Under the pieces are notes generated by a model that was not told where the DNA came from, made no database searches, and was given only the letters and a program-made list of their open reading frames with translations. A stretch of 64,000 nucleotides of DNA from Nevskia soli DSM 19509. GTDB lineage: Bacteria; Pseudomonadota; Gammaproteobacteria; Nevskiales; Nevskiaceae. Below, piece by piece: positions 55,307 through 64,000 of this stretch. The position numbers and the translations under genes were made by a program. The stretch spans positions 124,001 to 188,000 of the forward strand of contig NZ_JONR01000010.1 in NCBI RefSeq assembly GCF_000711955.1, given 5' to 3'. Position 1 is the stretch's first letter. Each line of letters starts with the position of its first letter.

Positions 55307-55381
55307 GCTAAACAGCAAGGAGTGAAAAGATAGCGAAAAAAGGGGCTTGATCGGGGTTTTAGGCGGGGCGGCAGACGCGGC

Positions 55382-55409
55382 TTGTCCGCGGAAGGTTCGC
55401 CCTTATAAT
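55382..55409 (+). promoter_or_regulatory. Promoter of smg
   Basis: TTGTCC, 16 bases, TATAAT (perfect -10). The leader then forms an 8-bp hairpin CGCGCCGG/CCGGCGCG (55425-55447) immediately before the AAAGAG ribosome-binding region. Confidence 0.7.
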
Positions 55410-55453
55410 GGCTAAACCTGATAACGCGCCGGCCTCAATCCGGCGCGAAAGAG

Positions 55454-55921
55454 ATGAAAGAAACCCTTCTCGATGTACTGATGTACCTCTTCGAGAACTA
55501 CCACGACGGTGAGTTCTCCGACTCCGACAACCAGGAAACCCTGCGCGTCGAACTGGCCGCCGCCGGGTTCCCCGAAGAAGAAGTGGGCCACGCCTTCGCC
55601 TGGCTCGACGGCCTGGCCAACCAGCGCAACGCCCCGCCCCTGGCCGGACGCACCGACGCCCTGCGCATTTACGCGCCCCAGGAACAGGAACGCCTCTCGG
55701 CCGAGTGCCGCGGCTTCCTCCTGTACCTGGAACAGCTCGGCATCCTCAACCCCGAAAGCCGCGAACTGGTGATCGAACGCCTGCTCGCCCTGGAAGAGGA
55801 AGTCGATCTCGAGCGCGTCAAATGGGTCTGCCTGCTGGTGCTGATCAACCAGCCCGGCGAGGAAGAAGCGGCGGTGCACCTGGAAGACATGGTGTACTAC
55901 CAGGGCGAGTTCCTACATTAG
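55454..55921 (+). CDS. smg: Smg / DUF494 family protein
   Basis: 155 residues starting MKETLLDVLMYLFENYHDGEF, with LRVELAAAGFPEEEVGHAFAWLDGL and the end VKWVCLLVLINQPGEEEAAVHLEDMVY, all diagnostic for Smg. It is an acidic helical protein found between dprA and topA. Its molecular function is not established. Confidence 0.95.
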   Translation: MKETLLDVLMYLFENYHDGEFSDSDNQETLRVELAAAGFPEEEVGHAFAWLDGLANQRNAPPLAGRTDALRIYAPQEQERLSAECRGFLLYLEQLGILNPESRELVIERLLALEEEVDLERVKWVCLLVLINQPGEEEAAVHLEDMVYYQGEFLH

Positions 55922-55984
55922 GTCCATCCTGGACAAGACCGGGCCATCCGTGGCCCGGACTGTTGAAACAAGCGCCCTTGAAGG

Positions 55985-56257
55985 GTGGATGGGCTGTCCC
56001 TGATGCTGCCGAGCGAGTGGCAGCTATTGGAAACATTCTCCACCCACCTAGCGGCGGAAATCGCCGCAGGCGTCCTGCGCGCGGACTCGGTGCCGGTGCG
56101 GGTCGAGTCCTTCGGCATCGTTCCCGGTCTGGAGCAGGGCAGTCAGCTGATGGTCCCTGTCGCCCTGATGCACCGCGCGCGCTGGTTGCTGGCGCAGGCC
56201 CGGGTCAGCGATGCCGAGCTCGACGCGCTCGCCATGGGAACCCCGCCGGAACCCTGA
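55985..56257 (+). CDS. DUF2007-like small signal-transducing protein
   Basis: 90 residues from a GTG (an ATG six codons on at 56003 is possible). WQLLETFSTHLAAEIAAGVLRADSVPVRVESFG, then LMVPVALMHRARWLLAQARVSDAELDALA, is the two-part alpha/beta pattern of the DUF2007 family. Function unknown. It lies between smg and topA. Confidence 0.7.
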   Translation: MDGLSLMLPSEWQLLETFSTHLAAEIAAGVLRADSVPVRVESFGIVPGLEQGSQLMVPVALMHRARWLLAQARVSDAELDALAMGTPPEP

Positions 56258-56376
56258 GTCCATCGCGATTCGAACCGTCGGCGGCGCTGCCCGGCGGTAA
56301 ATTTTCACATCCGGTTTCGGCGGCTTGCGCCTTGACGAAATTGGCTTTGGCGCGCCTTTTCGGCCGCCTCCGGCGC

Positions 56377-56405
56377 TGGACAGGCCGCGGCAGCGCTTGT
56401 ATAAG
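56377..56405 (+). promoter_or_regulatory. Promoter of topA
   Basis: TGGACA, 17 bases, TATAAG. It differs by one base per box from consensus and lies 54 bases before the topA ATG. Confidence 0.7.
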
Positions 56406-56458
56406 CTGACGCCCCACGCGCCATAAAACGCGAAATCCGGGTTAGAGCTTCCCCAAGC

Positions 56459-58927
<2,469 letters not shown>

Positions 58928-58934
58928 GTCGGGC

Positions 58935-59489
58935 ATGGCAACGACGCCCCTGCGCATTGCCTGCGCGGCGCTACGAGCCGGCGGCGTCATCGCCTATCCC
59001 ACCGAGGCGGTGTGGGGCCTGGGCTGCGAACCGCTCAACGAGCGCGCGGTGGACAAGCTGCTGACCCTCAAGCGCCGCGACTGGCGCAAGGGCCTGATCC
59101 TGGTGGCGGCGGACTTCGCCCAGCTCGAGCCCTTCGTGCAACTGCCTTCGCGCACCGCGCAGAAGCGCGCCTTCGCCACCTGGCCGGGGCCGGCCACCTG
59201 GGTGTTTCCGGCTTCCGACCATACGCCGATGTGGATCAGCGGCGAGCGCGACAGCGTCGCCATCCGCGTCAGCGCCCACCCGGTGGTGCAGGCGCTGTGC
59301 CTGGCCTACGGCGGCCCCATCGTCTCCACCAGCGCCAACCGCGCCGGCCATGAAGCCATCCGCAGCGCCAGCGGCGTGCGCCTGGCCTTCCGCCGCAGCA
59401 TCGACGCCCTGGTCCCGGGCGCCCTCGGCAAGCAGGAATCGCCGACCACGATCCGCGACGTCATCAGCGGCATGATCCTGCGCCGATGA
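58935..59489 (+). CDS. tsaC: Sua5/YciO/YrdC family L-threonylcarbamoyladenylate synthase
   Basis: 184 residues. GGVIAYPTEAVWGLGCEP (KxR/substrate loop region), KRRDWRKGLILVA, TWPGPATWVFPA, RVSAHPVVQ and PIVSTSANRAGHEA are the YrdC-fold landmarks. It makes threonylcarbamoyl-AMP for tRNA t6A37. It starts 7 bases after topA and its stop overlaps the hemF start (ATGA). Confidence 0.92.
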   Translation: MATTPLRIACAALRAGGVIAYPTEAVWGLGCEPLNERAVDKLLTLKRRDWRKGLILVAADFAQLEPFVQLPSRTAQKRAFATWPGPATWVFPASDHTPMWISGERDSVAIRVSAHPVVQALCLAYGGPIVSTSANRAGHEAIRSASGVRLAFRRSIDALVPGALGKQESPTTIRDVISGMILRR

Positions 59490-60523
59490 GCACAATCGAT
59501 ATCCAGGCGGTCGAAACCTATCTGCGCGATTTGCAGAACCGCATCTGCGCGGCCTTCGAGCAGCTCGACGGCGCAGCGAAATTCCGGCACGACACCTGGT
59601 CGCGTGCGGAAGGTGGCGGCGGTGAAAGCCGTGTGCTCGCCGATGGCGCCGTGTTCGAACGCGCCGGCGTCAATTTCTCCGATGTGACCGGTGCGAAGCT
59701 GCCGCCCTCCGCCACCGCCCAGCGGCCGGAACTGAGCGGCCGCGGCTTCCGCGCCATGGGCGTGTCGCTGGTGGTGCACCCGCGCAATCCCTACGCGCCG
59801 ACCATGCATTGCAACGTGCGCTTCCTCGTTGCCGAGGCCCCCGGTGCGGAGCCGGCTCGCGACGCCATGTCTGGAAAAGGAGGGGCGAGTGCCGGCGGCG
59901 CGGCTCCGGGATCGCCAGCGAACGCGAGCCCTTCGGCCCCTCCCGCACCCACCTCGCTTCGCGAGGGCACCGTGTCAGGGCCGATCTGGTGGTTCGGCGG
60001 CGGCTTCGACCTCACGCCGTATTACGGCTTCGAGGAAGACGTGCGCCACTGGCACGGTGTCGCCCGCGACGCCTGCGCGCCCTTCGGTCCGCAGGTGCAC
60101 CCGAAGCTGAAGCAATGGTGCGACGACTACTTCTTCCTCAAGCATCGCAACGAGCCGCGCGGCGTCGGCGGCCTGTTCTTCGACGATTGGCGCGAAGGCG
60201 GCTTCGAGCAGAGCTTCGCCCTGATGCGCAGCGTCGGCGACAGCCTGTTGCCGGCCTACCTGCCCATCGCGCTGCGCCGCAAGGACATGCCTTACGGCCA
60301 GCGTGAGCGCGACTGGCAGCTCTACCGGCGCGGCCGCTACGTCGAGTTCAACCTGGTGTGGGATCGCGGTACCCTGTTCGGCTTGCAGTCCGGCGGCCGT
60401 ATCGAGTCCATACTGATGTCGATGCCGCCGCTGGCGGCCTGGCGTTACGATCATCACCCCGAGCCCGGCTCGGCGGAGGCGCGCTTGTACGAGGAATTCC
60501 TGATCAGGCGGAACTGGGTCTAG
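59486..60523 (+). CDS. hemF: Oxygen-dependent coproporphyrinogen III oxidase with a 41-residue insert
   Basis: Converts coproporphyrinogen III to protoporphyrinogen IX. 345 residues against about 300 in E. coli. Conserved blocks: SVVHPRN-like LVVHPRNPYAPTMHCNVRF, WWFGGGFDLTPYYGFEED, KRWCD-like KQWCDDYFFLKHR, RGVGGLFFDD and EFNLVWDRGTLFGLQSGGR. Between AEAPGAEPA and IWWFGGG lie about 41 extra Gly/Ala/Pro/Ser-rich residues (about 125-165) absent from the family. Frame is intact. Overlaps tsaC by 4 bases; the ACT gene follows after 2. Confidence 0.94.
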   Translation: MSTIDIQAVETYLRDLQNRICAAFEQLDGAAKFRHDTWSRAEGGGGESRVLADGAVFERAGVNFSDVTGAKLPPSATAQRPELSGRGFRAMGVSLVVHPRNPYAPTMHCNVRFLVAEAPGAEPARDAMSGKGGASAGGAAPGSPANASPSAPPAPTSLREGTVSGPIWWFGGGFDLTPYYGFEEDVRHWHGVARDACAPFGPQVHPKLKQWCDDYFFLKHRNEPRGVGGLFFDDWREGGFEQSFALMRSVGDSLLPAYLPIALRRKDMPYGQRERDWQLYRRGRYVEFNLVWDRGTLFGLQSGGRIESILMSMPPLAAWRYDHHPEPGSAEARLYEEFLIRRNWV

Positions 60524-60525
60524 CC

Positions 60526-60903
60526 ATGGCCCTGAGCCGACGCCTGCGCCTGATGGCGCATCCCTGGCGGCTGGCGGTGGAACGCCTGCCGCGCGACGCC
60601 GCCCTGCCGCTGCCGTCCTCGCAGGACGGCCTGTTCGCCGTGGTGCGCACGCAGGAGTCGTTGACCGTGGTGCGCGAGGCGGACGAGGCCTTCACCGGCA
60701 CGGTGTGGCGCGCGCTGGAAGTCGCCGGGCCTTTCCCGTTCTCCGAGTCCGGCGTGCTCGCCGCCGTGGCCGGCCCGCTGGCCGAGGCCGGCGTCAGCAT
60801 CTTCGCCGTCAACAGCTACGAAACCGAATACGTGCTGGTGCAGGAGCCGGACCTGGAGCGCGCGCGTACCGCGCTCGAGCAGGTCGGGCATCTCTTGGCC
60901 TGA
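60526..60903 (+). CDS. ACT-domain amino-acid-binding protein
   Basis: 125 residues. The C-terminal half has the ACT pattern FSESGVLAAVAGPLAEAGVSIFAVNSYETEYVLVQEPDLERARTALEQVGH. The N-terminal half is a divergent ACT-like repeat, as in CASTOR-type proteins. It probably senses an amino acid; ligand unknown. It sits in a tight run with hemF and oxyR. Confidence 0.78.
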   Translation: MALSRRLRLMAHPWRLAVERLPRDAALPLPSSQDGLFAVVRTQESLTVVREADEAFTGTVWRALEVAGPFPFSESGVLAAVAGPLAEAGVSIFAVNSYETEYVLVQEPDLERARTALEQVGHLLA

Positions 60904-60913
60904 GCCCCCAGAC

Positions 60914-61858
60914 ATGACCCTCACCGAACTGCGTTACCTGGTGAACCTCGACAAGGAGCGCCACTTCTCGCGCGCCGCCGAGCGTTCCTTCGTGTCGCAG
61001 CCGACTCTGTCGGTGGCGCTGAAGAAGCTGGAAGAGGAGTTGGGCGTGGCGCTGTTCGAGCGCATCCGCGGCGAAGCGCGGCCGACGCCGGTGGGCGAGC
61101 GCATCATCGCCCAGGCGCGGCGCGTGCTGGCCGAGGCCAAGCGCGTCGAGGACATCGCCGGCGAAGGCAAGGACGAACTGGTCGGGCCGCTGCGCCTCGG
61201 CGCCATCTACACCGTCGGCCCCTACCTGCTGCCCGCCCTGGTGCCGGAGCTGCGCCAGCGCGCGCCGCTGATGCCGCTGGTGATCGAGGAGAATTTCACC
61301 GCGGTGCTGCTGGAGCAGTTGCGCGACAACGAGCTGGACGTGGCCATCATCGCCTTGCCGGTGGACCTGCACGGCCTCTCGGCCTGGCCGCTGTACGACG
61401 AGGAATTCGTGGTGGTGCTGCCGCGCGATCACCGCTGGGTGCACGAGACCTCGCTGCCCGCGAAGAAACTGGCGGAAGAGCACCTGCTGCTGCTCGGTCC
61501 CGGCCACTGCTTCCGCGACCAGGTCATCGCCGTCTGCCCCAAGTGCGTCGACGCCGAAGGCGACGGGCCGCGCCCGCATACCGGCAGCTCGCTGGAAACG
61601 ATCCGCTACATGGTCGATAGCGGCCTGGGCATCACCGTGCTGCCGCGCGGCTCGGTCGACAACCGCCCGGCCGAACCGAACCCATTGCCCTCGGTGCCGC
61701 TCGCCGCCCCGGCGCCGACGCGCCGCATCGGCCTGATCTGGCGCCGCAGCTTCCCGCGCCAGCAGGCCGTGCAGATCCTGCGTGACGCCATCGTCAACGG
61801 CGGCATCCGCGGCGTGCGCATGCTGCACGATGCGCAGGCGCAGATCGCCGAAGGCTGA
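60914..61858 (+). CDS. oxyR: Peroxide-sensing LysR regulator OxyR
   Basis: 314 residues. The LysR helix-turn-helix is at the N-terminus (LRYLVNLDKERHFSRAAERSFVSQPTLSVALKKLEEELG). The redox pair C199 and C208 in GPGHCFRDQVIAVC is at the same numbers and spacing as in E. coli OxyR, so peroxide-driven disulfide switching is expected. A further cysteine follows at 211. It begins 10 bases after the ACT gene and may share its transcript, linking haem synthesis with peroxide defence. Confidence 0.93.
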   Translation: MTLTELRYLVNLDKERHFSRAAERSFVSQPTLSVALKKLEEELGVALFERIRGEARPTPVGERIIAQARRVLAEAKRVEDIAGEGKDELVGPLRLGAIYTVGPYLLPALVPELRQRAPLMPLVIEENFTAVLLEQLRDNELDVAIIALPVDLHGLSAWPLYDEEFVVVLPRDHRWVHETSLPAKKLAEEHLLLLGPGHCFRDQVIAVCPKCVDAEGDGPRPHTGSSLETIRYMVDSGLGITVLPRGSVDNRPAEPNPLPSVPLAAPAPTRRIGLIWRRSFPRQQAVQILRDAIVNGGIRGVRMLHDAQAQIAEG

Positions 61859-61871
61859 TGTCCAAAGGCTG

Positions 61872-62588
61872 ATGACCGACGCCCTGGCGAAAGCCCTCCG
61901 CGATTTCTTCACCCCGCGCATGCTCGGCCTGGTGCTGTGGCCGCTGCTCGGCTCGGTGTTGCTGTGGTCCCTGCTCGGTTATTTCTTCTGGCACGACCTG
62001 GTCAACGGCCTGCAGCACCTGGCCTCGGTGCCGGCGCTGAAAAACCTGTTCGGCGACACCGTGCTGCACGTGGTCAGCGAATTCAGCGTAGCCGTCGCCC
62101 TGTTCCTGATCCTGCCGCCGCTGGTGCAGGCCACAGCCCTGCTGATCACCGCCACCGTGGCGATGCCGCTGATGGTCGAGTTCGTGGCGCGGCGCGACTA
62201 CCCGCAACTGGAGCGCCGCCGCGGCGGCACCATCATGGGCAGCGTCTGGAACGCCCTGGGATCGACCCTGGCCTACCTGCTGCTGTGGCTGGTGACCTTG
62301 CCCCTGTGGCTGTTCGGCCTGCCCGCCGTCGTACTGCCGGTGCTGCTCAACGGCTGGCTCAACGACCGTCTGTTCCGCTACGACGCCCTCTCCGAGCACG
62401 CCAGCCGCGACGAGTACGCCCTGCTGCGCGGCCGCGCCGGCGGCCGGTTCTACCTGCTCGGCTGCGTCGCCTCCCTGATCCAGCTGGTGCCGGTGGTGAA
62501 CCTGGTCGCGCCGGTCTACTCCGGCCTCTGCTTCATCCATTTCGGCTGCGCGGCGCTGGTCAGGCTGCGTTCATCTGCGGCTGCTTGA
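61872..62588 (+). CDS. EI24-domain (CysZ-like) membrane protein
   Basis: 238 residues with about five membrane helices. It starts MTDALAKALRDFFTPRMLGLVLWPLLGSVLLW and has GFLPAVVLPVLLNGWLNDRLFRYDALSEHA-like text near LPAVVLPVLLNGWLNDRLF, typical of the EI24/CysZ fold. CysZ imports sulfate; whether this one does is open. It follows oxyR by 13 bases. Confidence 0.78.
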   Translation: MTDALAKALRDFFTPRMLGLVLWPLLGSVLLWSLLGYFFWHDLVNGLQHLASVPALKNLFGDTVLHVVSEFSVAVALFLILPPLVQATALLITATVAMPLMVEFVARRDYPQLERRRGGTIMGSVWNALGSTLAYLLLWLVTLPLWLFGLPAVVLPVLLNGWLNDRLFRYDALSEHASRDEYALLRGRAGGRFYLLGCVASLIQLVPVVNLVAPVYSGLCFIHFGCAALVRLRSSAAA

Positions 62589-62690
62589 ATATCAGCCGGC
62601 AGGCCGACTTGAATTCGGCCGTTCCGGCGGCATTTTTGCCCTAGAACGCTGTCCAACGTTGCAAGTGACGTCGTCCCACGGAGTTTCTCC

Positions 62691-63509
62691 ATGTCCAGAT
62701 CCTTTTTATCCAAATCAGCGCTGATCCTGCTGCTGGCGGCCTGCGCCGGCTTCGGCGGCGCCGCCGCGGCGGCGGATGCCACCCTGCCGCAGGTCTACGA
62801 CGCCGCCAACAGCGGCCACCTCGACCAGGCACAGACCATGATGGTGCAGGTCCTCAAGGACCACCCGAACAGCGCCAAGGCCCATTACGTGGCGGCCGAG
62901 CTGGATGCCCGCCAGGGCAGGTTCGCCACCGCGCGTGACGAGTTCCAGACCGCCGAGCGGCTCGAGCCGGGCCTGCCCTTCGCCAAGCCGGACTCGGTGA
63001 ACGCCCTGCGCGCGCAGTTGTTTCCGCAGCAGCGCGCCACGCCGGTGAACAGCATCGCGCCGATTCCTGCGCATTCCTCCGGCATTCCCTGGGGCATGGT
63101 GCTCGGCATCGGCTTCGTCGTCGCCATCGCCTGGATGTTGCTGCGGCGGCGTCAGCAGGCGGTGATGCCCGGCGGCTACGCCGGTCCGGGCGCGGGCGGC
63201 GCGCCTTACGGCGGCGGCTACGGCAATGGCTATCCGCCTCCCAGCGGCGGTTCCGGCCTGCTCGGCAGCCTCGGCACCGGTCTTGCGGTCGGCGCCGGCG
63301 TGGTGGCGGGCGAAGAGCTGGCGCACCGCTTCCTCGACGGCGGCGAACGGCGCGTGGAAGGAGGCGGTGGTGGCGACAGCTACCGCGAGCCGCAGCGCGA
63401 CCCCAACGCCGATATGGGCGGCAACGACTTCGGCGTCAACGACACCAGCTCCTGGGACGATGGCGGCGGCGACAGCGGCGGTGGCGGCGGGGACGACAGC
63501 TGGTCCTGA
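62691..63509 (+). CDS. Secreted TPR protein with membrane segment and Gly/Asp-rich tail
   Basis: 272 residues. Signal peptide ending AAAAD; two TPR-like helices (LPQVYDAANSGHLDQAQTMMVQVLKDHPNSAKAHYVAAELDARQGRFATARDEFQTAERLEP); a membrane helix (IPWGMVLGIGFVVAIAWMLL) followed by RRRQQ; a Gly/Tyr/Pro-rich stretch; and an acidic Gly/Asp/Ser end. The tail resembles those of TPM-domain proteins, but no TPM domain is present. Function unknown. Confidence 0.75.
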   Translation: MSRSFLSKSALILLLAACAGFGGAAAAADATLPQVYDAANSGHLDQAQTMMVQVLKDHPNSAKAHYVAAELDARQGRFATARDEFQTAERLEPGLPFAKPDSVNALRAQLFPQQRATPVNSIAPIPAHSSGIPWGMVLGIGFVVAIAWMLLRRRQQAVMPGGYAGPGAGGAPYGGGYGNGYPPPSGGSGLLGSLGTGLAVGAGVVAGEELAHRFLDGGERRVEGGGGGDSYREPQRDPNADMGGNDFGVNDTSSWDDGGGDSGGGGGDDSWS

Positions 63510-63538
63510 GCCGTATCGTCCGATCCCGCTTTCTTCCA

Positions 63539-63570
63539 GAGGAGGAGCCGCCGATCGCGGACTCCTCCTC
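63539..63570 (+). terminator. Hairpin after the TPR gene
   Basis: 9-bp arms GAGGAGGAG/CTCCTCCTC with an inner CCGC/GCGG stem, 29 bases past the stop. No T-run. The rest of 63510-63842 shows only a small GGGCG/CGCCC dyad and a GGGGAA/TTCCCC hairpin (63797-63812) in what should be the next gene's leader. Confidence 0.6.
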
Positions 63571-63842
63571 GGGGGATAGTGGCGAGCCGCTTCTTCGCAG
63601 GGTGATCCGGGAGCGTGCCGATGGTATTGGGTAGGGCGTAGTAGCGCCCCTCCGTCCGGCGCCCGGGGGCCTGTGGGTACTGCTCAGGTACGGAATTGGA
63701 TTTTTCGCAATGAGGTGACGCCAGCCGTCCGTGTATTGTTGCAGTGCGGTGAAGGATATTTGCCAAGGACGCTCGACTCGGCTTATTTTCCAGCCAGGGG
63801 AAAGTGTTCCCCAACAAAAAAATACATGGATGGAGATCACCG

Positions 63843-64000
63843 ATGCGCAACATGCGCCGTCTGGCTGCTGCTCTGGTCTCGGGGTTGTTCCTGGTTTCCT
63901 TCGCCGCCGGCGCCGATGATGCGCAAGGCGTCGGCGCCATCAACGCCGACGGCGCGCCCTTGCCGATCGACCTCGGCGCGCCCGACGCACTGGCCGGTAC
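63843..64000 (+). CDS. Secreted protein, N-terminal part (runs off window)
   Basis: 52 residues visible from the ATG after GGAGATCACCG. A signal peptide (NMRRLAAALVSGLFLVSFAAGA) is followed by DDAQGVGAINADGAPLPIDLGAPDA. Too short to assign. Confidence 0.65.
   Translation, partial: MRNMRRLAAALVSGLFLVSFAAGADDAQGVGAINADGAPLPIDLGAPDALAG

Noticed and set aside
59858..59980. HemF insert as an intein
   Set aside because: Far too short, without Cys/Ser start, His-Asn end or splicing blocks; low-complexity composition fits a captured repeat instead.
63510..63842. Coding sequence in the last large gap
   Set aside because: Frames there lack a ribosome-binding site or recognisable protein and the region contains hairpins typical of a terminator and leader.

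Overview
The window is a GC-rich stretch of a gammaproteobacterial chromosome (my estimate is high-60s % GC; not computed). Gene order and content fit the Xanthomonadales/Nevskiales side of the class: aroKB and gltBD near each other, fmt-def-LysM-dprA-smg-topA-tsaC-hemF in one block, RlmA, YajQ, tesA/ybbAP, OxyR, a wax ester synthase/DGAT, and several families of short palindromic intergenic repeats. This placement is inference, and no genus is claimed. I found no rRNA, tRNA, CRISPR array, transposase or phage gene.

Layout. 1-2.6 kb: end of aroK, then aroB and dgt. 2.6-9.3 kb: an MDR oxidoreductase converging on glcDEF (glycolate oxidase), which diverges from an LctP-type permease that probably imports its substrate. 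9.4-15.6 kb: gltB and gltD behind a near-consensus promoter and closed by a clear terminator. 15.9-20.6 kb: an accessory sulfur cluster with a sulfatase lipoprotein, an exported formylglycine-generating-enzyme homologue, a MetQ/NlpA-like binding protein and a YkgJ Cys-cluster protein. 20.9-25.1 kb: VOC protein, two membrane proteins, and a divergent NarL-type two-component system with a small membrane protein. 25.1-28.6 kb: ccdAB toxin-antitoxin genes set against pyrF, then hemE and a YihG-like acyltransferase. 28.7-35 kb: YajQ, a B12-type radical SAM enzyme, RlmA, WS/DGAT and a DUF1624 membrane protein.

35-36.1 kb: a small regulon in which a MarR repressor, an unlisted 54-residue membrane peptide and a small secreted protein lie next to two nearly identical palindromic operators. 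36.1-41.4 kb: a lipid-modification cluster (tesA, FAD oxidoreductase, DUF1365, cyclopropane synthase, DUF1475, DUF2062), divergent from ybbAP (41.4-44.6 kb). 44.6-45.3 kb: a gene-free island built from several unrelated palindromic repeats. 45.3-49.9 kb: mdh, a secreted protein, CorA, rsmB and a small membrane protein. 49.9-64 kb: creD, fmt, def, a LysM lipoprotein, dprA, smg, a DUF2007 protein, topA, tsaC, hemF, an ACT protein, oxyR, an EI24 protein, a TPR/Gly-rich protein and the start of a secreted protein.

The most notable signals are (1) the MarR regulon with paired operators and near-leaderless promoters, (2) two ATGCGCAT operator pairs with identical geometry around ccdAB, which abuts pyrF, (3) repeats that have entered coding sequence (Def C-terminus, RsmB C-terminus, and perhaps a 41-residue insert in HemF), and (4) the sulfatase/exported FGE pair, in which the sulfatase core motif departs from the canonical form.
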